Source of the DNA: Kaistia dalseonensis
Lineage (GTDB): Bacteria > Pseudomonadota > Alphaproteobacteria > Rhizobiales > Kaistiaceae
Reading direction: 5' to 3'
NCBI RefSeq assembly: GCF_030814715.1
Contig: NZ_JAUSVO010000005.1
Span: 62,001 to 126,000 of the forward strand
Length of the DNA: 64,000 nucleotides
Shown here: positions 17,339 through 25,109 of the stretch, one piece after another
Layout of the letters: every line of letters begins with the position of its first letter
Position numbering within the stretch: the stretch's first letter is position 1
The notes under the pieces: model-generated
The model's database searches: none
What the model was told of the DNA's origin: nothing
Seen by the model: only the letters and a program-made list of their open reading frames with translations
Translations under genes and position numbers: made by a program

Positions 17339-19216
17339 ATGAAGACCTCTATCGCTACCGTGTCCATCAGCGGCGATCTCGCGGAAAAGCTGCAGGCCAT
17401 CGCGGCTGCGGGCTTCGACGGCGTCGAGATATTCGAGACTGATTTCCTCACCTTCAATGGATCGCCGCGCGAGGTCGGCCAGATGGTCAAGGATCGCGGC
17501 CTGGAGATCACCGTCTTTCAGCCTTTCCGCGACTTCGAGGGACTGCCGGAGCCACACCGCACGCGTGCTTTCGATCGTGCCAAGCGCAAATTCGACCTGA
17601 TGGCCGAACTCGGCACCGATCTGATGCTGGTCTGCTCGAGCGTTTCGCCCCTGGCGCTTGGCGGCATCGATCGCGCCGCGGCGGATCTGCACGAGCTCGG
17701 CGATATTGCGGAGCGCATGGGGATGCGGATCGGCTACGAGGCGCTGGCATGGGGACGTCACGTCAACGATCATCGCGACGCCTGGGAGATCGTACGGCGG
17801 GCCGACCATCGGTATGTCGGGCTGGTTCTCGACAGTTTCCATACCTTGGCCCGAAGGATCGACCCCGACACGATCCGTTCCATCCCGGGCGACAAGATCT
17901 TCATCGTGCAACTCGCCGATGCGCCGATGATCGACATGAACTTGCTCTCCTGGAGCCGGCACTTCCGGAACATGCCCGGCGAAGGCGATCTGAACGTCGT
18001 CGACTTCATGCGGGCGGTGGTTGCAACCGGCTATGACGGACCGCTTTCGCTCGAAGTCTTCAACGACCAGTTCCGTGGCGGTTCGCCCGGGACCATCGCG
18101 ATCGACGGCCATCGCTCGCTTGTCTATCTCATGGACCAGGTCCGCCGCGCTGAACCGTCGCTTGCAGTCGGTACGCCGGCCCTGCCCGAGCGTGGCGAGG
18201 TGGAGGGCGTCGAGTTCATTGAATTCGCCGCCGACGACGCCGATGCCGAGCGGCTCGGACGCGCGTTCAAGCAGATGGGTTTCGCGCGGGCCGGGCGCCA
18301 TCGCTCCAAAGACGTCACGCTCTACCGTCAGGGCGACATCAACCTGATCGTCAACACGGAGCGCGAGGGGCTGGCACATTCGGCCTATATCACCCACGGC
18401 ACGTCGGCCTATGCGATCGGCCTGCGCGTCGCCGACGCCTGCGGAACCATCGAGCGCGGGGTTGCGCTGGGCGCCCAGTCGTTCAGCCAGCCGGTCGCGG
18501 CCGGCGAGCTGATGATCCCCGCGATACGCGGTCTCGGCGGTGGCATCATCTATTTCGTCGACCAGCGAAGCGATCTCGGGCGCCTTTGGGACGTCGATTT
18601 CGTCACCGCGCCGCCGGAACCCGGGTTCGGGCTGACACGGGTCGATCATATCGCCCAGACGACCGATTATGGCGAGATGCTGACCTGGCTGCTCTTCTAT
18701 CAGTCGATCCTCGCCGTTCGGAAGAGTCCCATGGTGGATGTTCTTGATCCGGGAGGGCTCGTGCGGAGCCAAGCCATCGAGAATGAAAGCGGCACGCTGC
18801 GCCTGACGCTCAATGGGGCGGACAACAGCCGCACGCTTGCCGGCCGCTTCATTACCGCGACATTCGGCTCGGCCGTCCAGCATCTGGCCTTTGCAACAGA
18901 CGACATCTTCGCTTCGGCTGAGGCGATGCGACAAGCAGGATTCGACAGCCTGCCGATATCCGAGAACTACTATGACGATATTGCCGCACGATTTGGTCTG
19001 GACGATGAGTTCATCGGCACGCTGAAGCGCCTGCACATTCTCTACGACCAGGACGGGACGGGAGAGTTCTTCCAACTCTACAGTCGGACGTCGGACGCAG
19101 GGTTCTTTCTCGAAGTAGTGCAGCGTTCCGGTGGATATCAGGGCTATGGAGCCGTCAACGCACCGTTCCGAATCGCCGCGCAACGCTGGACAATGCCCCC
19201 CGGGCCGTCCGATTGA
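17339..19216 (+). CDS. quiC: 3-dehydroshikimate dehydratase, QuiC1-type fusion with HPPD-like domain
   Basis: Protein of 625 residues. Residues 1 to about 280 form a sugar phosphate isomerase-like TIM barrel with the metal ligands of 3-dehydroshikimate dehydratases: Glu134 (YEALAWG), Asp165 (LDSFHTL), Gln191 (VQLADAP) and Glu239 (LEVFND). Residues from about 290 on are a 4-hydroxyphenylpyruvate dioxygenase-like VOC region that keeps a possible metal triad, His437 (VDHIAQ), His515 (VQHLAFA) and Glu592 (FLEVVQRSGGYQGYG). The bacterial QuiC1 class has this fusion and converts 3-dehydroshikimate to protocatechuate; the role of the second domain is unsettled. The ATG at 17339 is chosen by family alignment. 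It completes a path from shikimate to protocatechuate. Confidence 0.9.
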   Translation: MKTSIATVSISGDLAEKLQAIAAAGFDGVEIFETDFLTFNGSPREVGQMVKDRGLEITVFQPFRDFEGLPEPHRTRAFDRAKRKFDLMAELGTDLMLVCSSVSPLALGGIDRAAADLHELGDIAERMGMRIGYEALAWGRHVNDHRDAWEIVRRADHRYVGLVLDSFHTLARRIDPDTIRSIPGDKIFIVQLADAPMIDMNLLSWSRHFRNMPGEGDLNVVDFMRAVVATGYDGPLSLEVFNDQFRGGSPGTIAIDGHRSLVYLMDQVRRAEPSLAVGTPALPERGEVEGVEFIEFAADDADAERLGRAFKQMGFARAGRHRSKDVTLYRQGDINLIVNTEREGLAHSAYITHGTSAYAIGLRVADACGTIERGVALGAQSFSQPVAAGELMIPAIRGLGGGIIYFVDQRSDLGRLWDVDFVTAPPEPGFGLTRVDHIAQTTDYGEMLTWLLFYQSILAVRKSPMVDVLDPGGLVRSQAIENESGTLRLTLNGADNSRTLAGRFITATFGSAVQHLAFATDDIFASAEAMRQAGFDSLPISENYYDDIAARFGLDDEFIGTLKRLHILYDQDGTGEFFQLYSRTSDAGFFLEVVQRSGGYQGYGAVNAPFRIAAQRWTMPPGPSD

Positions 19217-19430
19217 CGCCCGCACAATGCGCTGGCCTCTCTGGCATCGTCCTGCGGATACGCTTTGATCCCGGCCCCGGCCAGCAGAACGACATGACGC
19301 CACCAGCAATTTGGCTGGATCACACTGGACGTGATCGGACCAAGCTACATTCGAAAGAAACGATGAATGGCTGAAAACCGCTGAAAACTTCGCTCCAATA
19401 GCCCACAGCAAACAGCGCTGGATCGGAATG

Positions 19431-19507
<77 letters not shown>

Positions 19508-19713
19508 TGAAGCTGGTGGTCTTCAGCGTCTCGCCGGCACGCGGCGCGGCCGGAGACCATAGGCTTATGGTCCGAATCGCATCGCCGTTTCAAGAGCGCA
19601 GACGGAGGAAGTGCATTGGTCCCCGGCCTCGACGCGGTGACGAGCCCCTCCCCTCGCCGCCTTCGCGTCAGGCGGCAAGAGGCGAGACCGCGCCCGTGCG
19701 GCGCGGCGAGCCG

Positions 19714-20517
19714 TCAGACGGTCGGGATCGTGCCGCCGTCGATGACATACTCCGCGCCGTGAATCGAGGCGGCACGGTCCGAGGCAAGAAAGGCGACCAG
19801 TTCCGCGACTTCTTCCGGCCAGGCCGGTCGGCCGATCGGAATGCCGCCCAGCGCATCCATGATGCTCTGCCGGGCCGCCTCCGCGTCGATCCCGCCGCTC
19901 TGCGCGATCCGCGCCACGAGATGATCCGCGGCCGAGGTCCTGATCCAGCCGGGCGAGACCGTGTTCACGCGCACGCCCTTCGGACCGAGTTCCTTCGACA
20001 GCGCCTTGCTGTAGCTCGCCAGCGCCGCCTTGGCCGCCGCATAGGCAATCGTCGATTCATGAAGCGGCAGGCGGCGCTGGATCGACGCGACATGGATGAC
20101 CACGCCCGAACCGCGCGCGATCATTCCCGGCACCAGCAGGCGGTCGAGACGGACGGCGGCGAGCAGGTTGAGATTGAGCTCGTCCTGCCAGAAGGTCTCG
20201 GTCGCGGCGGCAAAGCCTCCGCCCGGCGTACCGGATCCGCCGAGCGTGTGCACGATGATGTCCACGCCGCCAAAGGCCGATTCGACCGCATCGGCCAGGC
20301 TTTCGATACCCTGGCGTGTCTTGAGGTCTGCCTCCACGAACAGTTCGTCCACCACGCCGCTCTCCGGCGCACGCCGCGCACTGGTGGCCGTGCGTGCACC
20401 GGCGGCGCGAAAGCGCTGCGCGATCGCAGCACCGGCGCCCTTGGTTCCGCCGGTCACGAGGACGCGGCGGCCGGAGAACTCGGCCGGGTCGATCTTGAAG
20501 GGAAGCGGCGCGGTCAC
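19714..20517 (-). CDS. SDR family oxidoreductase
   Basis: Short-chain dehydrogenase of 267 residues with cofactor motif [15 protein letters not shown] in place of NNAG, catalytic Ser in [13 protein letters not shown] for Tyr/Lys and a C-terminal [14 protein letters not shown]. It overlaps the upstream NTF2-like gene by 4 bases (ATGA), so the two are co-translated, and both lie divergent from an HxlR-type regulator. HxlR/SDR/NTF2-like trios often respond to electrophiles or carbonyl compounds. The true substrate is unknown. Confidence 0.88.
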   Translation of the reverse strand: MTAPLPFKIDPAEFSGRRVLVTGGTKGAGAAIAQRFRAAGARTATSARRAPESGVVDELFVEADLKTRQGIESLADAVESAFGGVDIIVHTLGGSGTPGGGFAAATETFWQDELNLNLLAAVRLDRLLVPGMIARGSGVVIHVASIQRRLPLHESTIAYAAAKAALASYSKALSKELGPKGVRVNTVSPGWIRTSAADHLVARIAQSGGIDAEAARQSIMDALGGIPIGRPAWPEEVAELVAFLASDRAASIHGAEYVIDGGTIPTV

Positions 20518-20846
20518 GAGCCGATCTCCAGTTCGGCGATCCGCTCGCCCTCGAGCGTGAAGACGAAGCCGATCGCGATCGGGCTGCCCGGAAAATTGCC
20601 CGAGACGCTGGCGCGGACCTTGATCCTGCCCCCCGCTTCGGCGGCAAAGCCCGTCACATCGGCCCGGTCGTCATATCGAACCGTTGTTTCCTCCATCCAG
20701 GCGGCGATGGCCGCCTGTCCTTCATGGCGATGTCCCTCGTCGCGGACGACTGCGGACGGAACGAAGGCGGAAATAGCTGTGGCATAGTCGCGGGCATTCT
20801 TCCCCGCGAAGTAACGCGCGATCGGCGCAGGCAGTGAAACAGTCAT
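20514..20846 (-). CDS. NTF2/SnoaL-like protein
   Basis: Protein of 110 residues with the cone-shaped NTF2-like pattern: [50 protein letters not shown], then two beta hairpins ending [13 protein letters not shown]. Such proteins are small binding proteins or isomerase/hydrolase-like enzymes; no catalytic residues can be assigned. ATG at 20846 is chosen because the 30 codons before it do not look like the family and would run into the divergent promoter region. Co-translated with the SDR. Confidence 0.8.
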   Translation of the reverse strand: MTVSLPAPIARYFAGKNARDYATAISAFVPSAVVRDEGHRHEGQAAIAAWMEETTVRYDDRADVTGFAAEAGGRIKVRASVSGNFPGSPIAIGFVFTLEGERIAELEIGS

Positions 20847-20929
20847 GCTCGGTCTCGTCAGTGCTGATGTCGGGAGGGCGCCGTTGGAGGGCGCTTGTTC
20901 ACGAGCCAAGGTGGCGGCATACTGAAGAC

Positions 20930-21322
20930 ATGACAAGAACCGACGAAAAAGTAAGGTACTTACCCGATAGTAAGGACCGGTACCCCACGCCCGGTGCCGG
21001 CGCGGCCGGCGTCGAGGACGCCCTGCGCATGCTGGAGGGGCGATGGAAGCTGGTCATTCTCTTCCACCTCTTCGGCGGCAGGACGTTGCGCTTCTCCGAA
21101 CTCGAGCGCGCCATTCAGGGCATCTCGCAGAAGATGCTGATCCAGCAGCTTCGCCAGATGGAGGAGGACGGCATTGTCCGCCGCATCGTCCACCATCAGG
21201 TTCCGCCAAAGGTGGAATATTGCCTGACCGCGTGGGGACAGGCGCTCTGCCCGGCGCTGGACGCATTGCTGACTTGGGCCGACAGCAAGCCGCCTGCCGG
21301 AGAGGCGACCGAGCCACGGTGA
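20930..21322 (+). CDS. HxlR family transcriptional regulator
   Basis: Protein of 130 residues with the winged helix of the HxlR/MarR-like family: ALRMLEGRWKLVILFHLFGGRTLRFSELERAIQGISQKMLIQQLRQMEEDGIVRRIVHHQVPPKVEYCLTAWG. ATG at 20930 is preceded by GAAG. The usual N-terminal Cys near the start of the domain (as in YodB/HypR redox sensors) is absent; the only Cys are in the second half. It faces the NTF2/SDR pair across about 80 bases and probably controls it. Confidence 0.9.
   Translation: MTRTDEKVRYLPDSKDRYPTPGAGAAGVEDALRMLEGRWKLVILFHLFGGRTLRFSELERAIQGISQKMLIQQLRQMEEDGIVRRIVHHQVPPKVEYCLTAWGQALCPALDALLTWADSKPPAGEATEPR
20951..20963. promoter_or_regulatory. Short dyad inside the hxlR-like 5' coding region
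   Basis: GTAAG-GTA-CTTAC is a perfect 5-bp inverted repeat; an AGTAAGG copy at 20950 recurs at 20969. It lies about 105 bases upstream of the divergent NTF2-like gene and 20 bases inside the regulator gene. It may be an operator, on position and symmetry only. Confidence 0.3.
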
Positions 21323-21380
21323 TGTCGGCGCGAGACTGGCCGGAGGGCTGGGCGCCATCCGGTTGTCGCGTGAGCCATGC

Positions 21381-22379
21381 TCATAACGTCGCTCCGGTCA
21401 TGGCTTCGCTCACGCTCCAGAGCCGTTCGGCGGATTGCGGATCAACGGCATAGGGCGCCACGCCTATCCGGCGCGCCCCCATCCCTTCCAGCGCGAAGGA
21501 GACGCCACCGTCCAGAACCTCGGCAATATCGGCGTTCGCACAAAACACGCCGCCCTTGCCGTCCAACTGCGGGCTGACGGCGCACCAGAGCTGGGTCGCC
21601 GCGCCCTGCGGCACGGACTTCATGTCCCGGTCCGGATCGATGACGGGTTCTCCCGCCTGATCGAGATTGCCGGCCGCCTGCAATTGCTGGGTCGAGAGGT
21701 GCCTGGCGAGCCCCGTGACGATGCCGCCCGGATGAAGCGAGAAGGCGCGCACGCCATGCTCGCGGCCACGACGGTCGAGCTCCACCGCGAACAGGGCGTT
21801 GGCGGTCTTCGACTGCCCATAGGCGCTCCACGCATCATAGGCGCGGGCCTCATAGTTGATGTCGTCCCAGGCGATGTCTGAGAAGAGATGGCCCAGCGAC
21901 GAGACGGAAACAACACGGGCGCCACCGGCGCGCTTCAGCGCGGGCCAGAGGCCGGCTACGAGCTGAAAATGCCCGAGATGGTTGGTCGAGAACTGCATTT
22001 CATGGCCACGGGAATCGCGCGTGAGTTCTGGCAGAGCCATGATCCCGGCGCTGTTGACCAGGATGTGCAGCGGCAATCCGGACTGGACGACGCCACGCGC
22101 GAACGCATCGATCGAGGCCGGAACGGTCAGGTCCATCGGCCGGACCTCGATCCCGCCGCCGATCTCGGCCACGGCCAGACGGGCGCGATCGACATTGCGG
22201 GCCGGAACGATGACCCGCGCACCGGCTGATGCGAGCGTGCGCGCCGTCTCCAGCCCGAGACCTGCATATCCGCCGGTGACGATGGCGAGCTTGCCGGTCA
22301 GATCGATCCCCCGAATGACGTCGAGGGTCGTGCTATGGGCGCTGAAACCCGATCCGATCGGGTGCTGAGGGGTGTTCAT
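21381..22379 (-). CDS. SDR family oxidoreductase, retinol-dehydrogenase-like
   Basis: Protein of 332 residues, longer than classical SDRs and resembling the WW-oxidoreductase/retinol dehydrogenase branch. Motifs: IVTGGYAGLGLET for cofactor, VNSAGIMALP, VSVSSLGH with catalytic Ser and YGQSKTANALF for Tyr/Lys. ATG at 22379 has GGAG about 8 bases upstream; the frame is open 15 more codons. It is divergent from an AraC-type regulator, which probably controls it. Substrate unknown. Confidence 0.88.
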   Translation of the reverse strand: MNTPQHPIGSGFSAHSTTLDVIRGIDLTGKLAIVTGGYAGLGLETARTLASAGARVIVPARNVDRARLAVAEIGGGIEVRPMDLTVPASIDAFARGVVQSGLPLHILVNSAGIMALPELTRDSRGHEMQFSTNHLGHFQLVAGLWPALKRAGGARVVSVSSLGHLFSDIAWDDINYEARAYDAWSAYGQSKTANALFAVELDRRGREHGVRAFSLHPGGIVTGLARHLSTQQLQAAGNLDQAGEPVIDPDRDMKSVPQGAATQLWCAVSPQLDGKGGVFCANADIAEVLDGGVSFALEGMGARRIGVAPYAVDPQSAERLWSVSEAMTGATL

Positions 22380-22473
22380 GGCGCTGTCTCCGGTTTCCAT
22401 GGCTTGGATGTACGGAGCCGTCATCGTACTTTGAATGCGTATTCGTTCTGATTTTCTTCGCGAAAGTTCTAAG

Positions 22474-23400
22474 ATGCGCCGCGATCCCCTTTCCGAGATC
22501 CTCGAGATGATCGATGCCCGAACGGTCTATGCCGGGGGCTTCATTGGCGGCGGCAACTGGGCGATCCGTTTTCCACCGCCGGAGAAGATCAAGTTCTTCG
22601 CCATAGCGCGGGGCCGCTGCCTGCTCCTGGTGGAGGGCATCGACGAACAGTTCAGGCTCGGCACGGGCGATGTCTTCCTGCTCACGAAGAATGTCGCCTT
22701 CACGGTTGCCAGCGATCTCTCCATGCAGCCCTTGCCGGCGGCGGAGGTCTTCGCCAATGCCGATACGACGATCATCTCCGTCGGCGAGGGCGACGACTTC
22801 CTGTTCCTCGGCGCCCATCTCGATACCGACCAGGCGGGCGGGCGGCTGATGATCGAGAGCCTGCCAGACGCACTCCATCTGCCGGCGGGAGAGAACGATG
22901 CGGGGCGGTTGAGGACGCTCGTCACCGAACTGGTCCAGGAGGCGGCGTCGCGCGCGCCGGGGGCGGAGATCGCCTGCGCCAGCCTCGCGCAATTGCTGAT
23001 GATCCAGATCCTGCGGCGCCATCTCTCCGGCGGCGCGCAAGTCGAGGCCGGCTGGCTTCGGGCGGCCTGCGATCCCCGGCTGGTGCCGGCGCTGTCGCTC
23101 ATGCATGCGAACCCCGCCCACGCCTGGACACTGCCCGAACTCGCGCGCGCCTCGGCCATGTCGCGAACGGCCTTCGCGACCTATTTCAAGAGTGTCGCGG
23201 GCATGCCGCCGCTGACTTATCTGACAGAGTGGCGTATGCGCCAGGCCGACCGCGCGCTGAAGAAACCGGGAAGCTCGGTGGCGCGCGTCGCGCAGGCGGT
23301 CGGCTATGGTTCGGAGGCCGCATTCAGCACCGCCTTCAAGCGCGTCATGGGGCGCTCGCCACGGCGTGACCGGAGAATCGGGGCGGACCCGACCCTATAG
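22474..23400 (+). CDS. AraC family transcriptional regulator
   Basis: Protein of about 308 residues from the ATG at 22474 (an ATG at 22435 would add 13). It starts with RRDPLSEILEMIDARTVYAGGFIGGGNWAI, the cupin-like sensor domain of the AraC subgroup often found beside oxidoreductases. The C-terminal double helix-turn-helix is clear: WTLPELARASAMSRTAFATYFKSVAGMPPLTYLTEWRMRQA and VARVAQAVGYGSEAAFSTAFKRVMGRSP. It faces the SDR gene, its likely target. Confidence 0.9.
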   Translation: MRRDPLSEILEMIDARTVYAGGFIGGGNWAIRFPPPEKIKFFAIARGRCLLLVEGIDEQFRLGTGDVFLLTKNVAFTVASDLSMQPLPAAEVFANADTTIISVGEGDDFLFLGAHLDTDQAGGRLMIESLPDALHLPAGENDAGRLRTLVTELVQEAASRAPGAEIACASLAQLLMIQILRRHLSGGAQVEAGWLRAACDPRLVPALSLMHANPAHAWTLPELARASAMSRTAFATYFKSVAGMPPLTYLTEWRMRQADRALKKPGSSVARVAQAVGYGSEAAFSTAFKRVMGRSPRRDRRIGADPTL

Positions 23401-23431
23401 GGACGCAGCCCGATCAACGACCCGCGACGCG

Positions 23432-23457
23432 ACGACGGCTCCAGCAGGAGCCGTCGT
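23432..23457. terminator. Hairpin between convergent genes
   Basis: Perfect 11-bp stem (ACGACGGCTCC/GGAGCCGTCGT) with an AGCA loop, between the ends of the AraC-type gene and the convergent Sel1-repeat gene. No clear T-run on either side, so termination is likely but not certain. Confidence 0.5.
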
Positions 23458-23481
23458 GCGGGAACGGTTGCCCTTCGTGGA

Positions 23482-24471
23482 TTATTGAACGGCCGGCGTC
23501 GTCGTGGCGGGGGCAGGCTTTGTCGAGGCGGCAACCGGGTTGGTCGCGGCCGCTGCCGGCTTGGCTGCGGCAGGCTTGGCCGCATCCGTTGTGGCGCTCG
23601 CGGCAGAGCCGCCGAGTGCCTTGATCCGTGCCTTGACCGAATCCGGCGCGTCGGGCTGGGCGGCGGCGAGGCGGTAGTAGCGCAGGGCTTCTTTGCGGTT
23701 CGCCTTGACGCCTTTGCCGCTTTCGAGCAGCGCCGCATAGGCCGCCTGCGCCGAGCCGTTGCCCTGATCGGCCGACGCCTTCAGCAGCGCCGCGGCCGCC
23801 CGGCTGTTCTGCTTCACGCCCTGACCCGAAAGATACAATTCGCCGAGCCTGAGCTGGCTCCACGCATTCCCCTGGTCCGCCGATTTCTGATAAAGTTCTA
23901 CAGCCTTCGGCACGCTTTTCGTGACACCCTCGCCCGCAAAATACTTGTCACCGAGATTATACTGGGCCCAGGCATTTCCGAGCGCCGCGGCTTTTTCGTA
24001 CAGTTTGAGGCTTTCCACCGCATTGGCCGGCAGGCCTGCACCGGAATCGAGCACCTTGGCGAGGCTGTAAACGCCCCATGGATTGTCCTGAGCCGCAGAT
24101 TTCTGGAACAGGGCCGCTGCCTGCTTGTCGTTCTTCTGGACGCCGGAGCCCGATGCGTAGAGCGCGCCAAGACTGTACTGGGCCCAGCTATTGCCCTTGG
24201 AAGCCGACCATTTGTACCATTTGGCGGCCTCCCTATAGTCCTGCTTGACGCAGGTGCCCGCCTCGTAAAGCTTGCCCATGTTCAGCTGGCCCCAGGCATC
24301 GTTCTTGTCGGCGGCCATGCGATAATAGGCGAGCGCATGGAAGCAATCGCCCGCCGCCAGCGCGCGGTCACCGGCCTCATTCGGGCCGGCGAACGCCGAT
24401 CCGCAGGACCCACCCAGAATTGCCGCCGCGAGAATCAACATCCTGTGGCAGCTAAGCTTTTGCGCGGTCAT
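23482..24471 (-). CDS. Secreted Sel1-like repeat protein
   Basis: Protein of 329 residues. A signal peptide (MLILAAAILGGSCGSAFAG) is followed by about six Sel1/TPR-like repeats of roughly 36 residues, each with the A..G...A...LG.LY..G.GV pattern (for example AQYSLGALYASGSGVQKNDKQAAALFQKSA). The last 45 residues are a low-complexity Ala/Pro/Thr/Lys tail. Sel1 repeats bind partner proteins; several bacterial members act in envelope processes or exopolysaccharide assembly. It is divergent from a membrane glycosyltransferase across a 640-base gap. No enzymatic function can be inferred. Confidence 0.88.
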   Translation of the reverse strand: MTAQKLSCHRMLILAAAILGGSCGSAFAGPNEAGDRALAAGDCFHALAYYRMAADKNDAWGQLNMGKLYEAGTCVKQDYREAAKWYKWSASKGNSWAQYSLGALYASGSGVQKNDKQAAALFQKSAAQDNPWGVYSLAKVLDSGAGLPANAVESLKLYEKAAALGNAWAQYNLGDKYFAGEGVTKSVPKAVELYQKSADQGNAWSQLRLGELYLSGQGVKQNSRAAAALLKASADQGNGSAQAAYAALLESGKGVKANRKEALRYYRLAAAQPDAPDSVKARIKALGGSAASATTDAAKPAAAKPAAAATNPVAASTKPAPATTTPAVQ

Positions 24472-25109
24472 TCGCCGCCTCCCCTGTTTCGACCTGAGCC
24501 CGAGTTGACCCTCTCATACCGGGCAAGGCCGGAGCGGTGCCATATCGAGGACTGCGGATTTCGATTGGCGCGCGATACGGGCTGCGATCGTGACTGAAAC
24601 GCCACAGTCCCCAAACCAAACGATGGCGCGCCCCGTCGAAGCGCCGCCTTGTAGGGGTGGAGAGGTCGCATGACGTTGCGTGCCCGAGAAGCGGCGGGTA
24701 TCTTTGAGACCGCAGTGAAATTGAGAGATGGCTGAGTCTCGCGACGTTAGCGCCATGCGGAGGGGGCTCCGCGCGGTGTGTTTGGGCGGGAGCATCTTTC
24801 GGGGGACGGGGGTCCACATCTTGGGTTGTCGCAATGCGTCTGGTGCCGCCACGGTGCCGTTTGAACAGACCAGATCCTACGGGCGCAGTGTCGCCCTGAC
24901 TTCACTTCTTAGCCGGATCAACTTTACCGAACTCGTCGTCGCGCCCGCTGGATGAGGGTTGGCGGATGATGTGGTGGCCCTCCGGGGCGCGCCACTCATC
25001 CGCGTGGTTCCAAGCCACAAATCCACACGCGGCCCGCTGGATGCCTGTCATCCGTCCAGCGATGTGAGTCTCAGGACGGCCTCGCGGCACGTCTTTCGGT
25101 AGTGTTGCA
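24472..25109. other. Long intergenic region with one hairpin
   Basis: About 640 bases between the Sel1 gene and the divergent glycosyltransferase gene, with no convincing ORF. An imperfect hairpin at about 24962-25003 pairs GCGGATGATGTGG with CCACTCATCCGC around a GC-rich loop. The size and the divergent arrangement suggest regulatory content or an unannotated small RNA; no known RNA family was recognised. Confidence 0.5.

Noticed and set aside
19217..19430. Search for an integrase or attachment-site repeat next to tRNA-Arg
   Set aside because: No integrase-like frame and no copy of the tRNA 3' end was found near 10.5 kb or in this gap.
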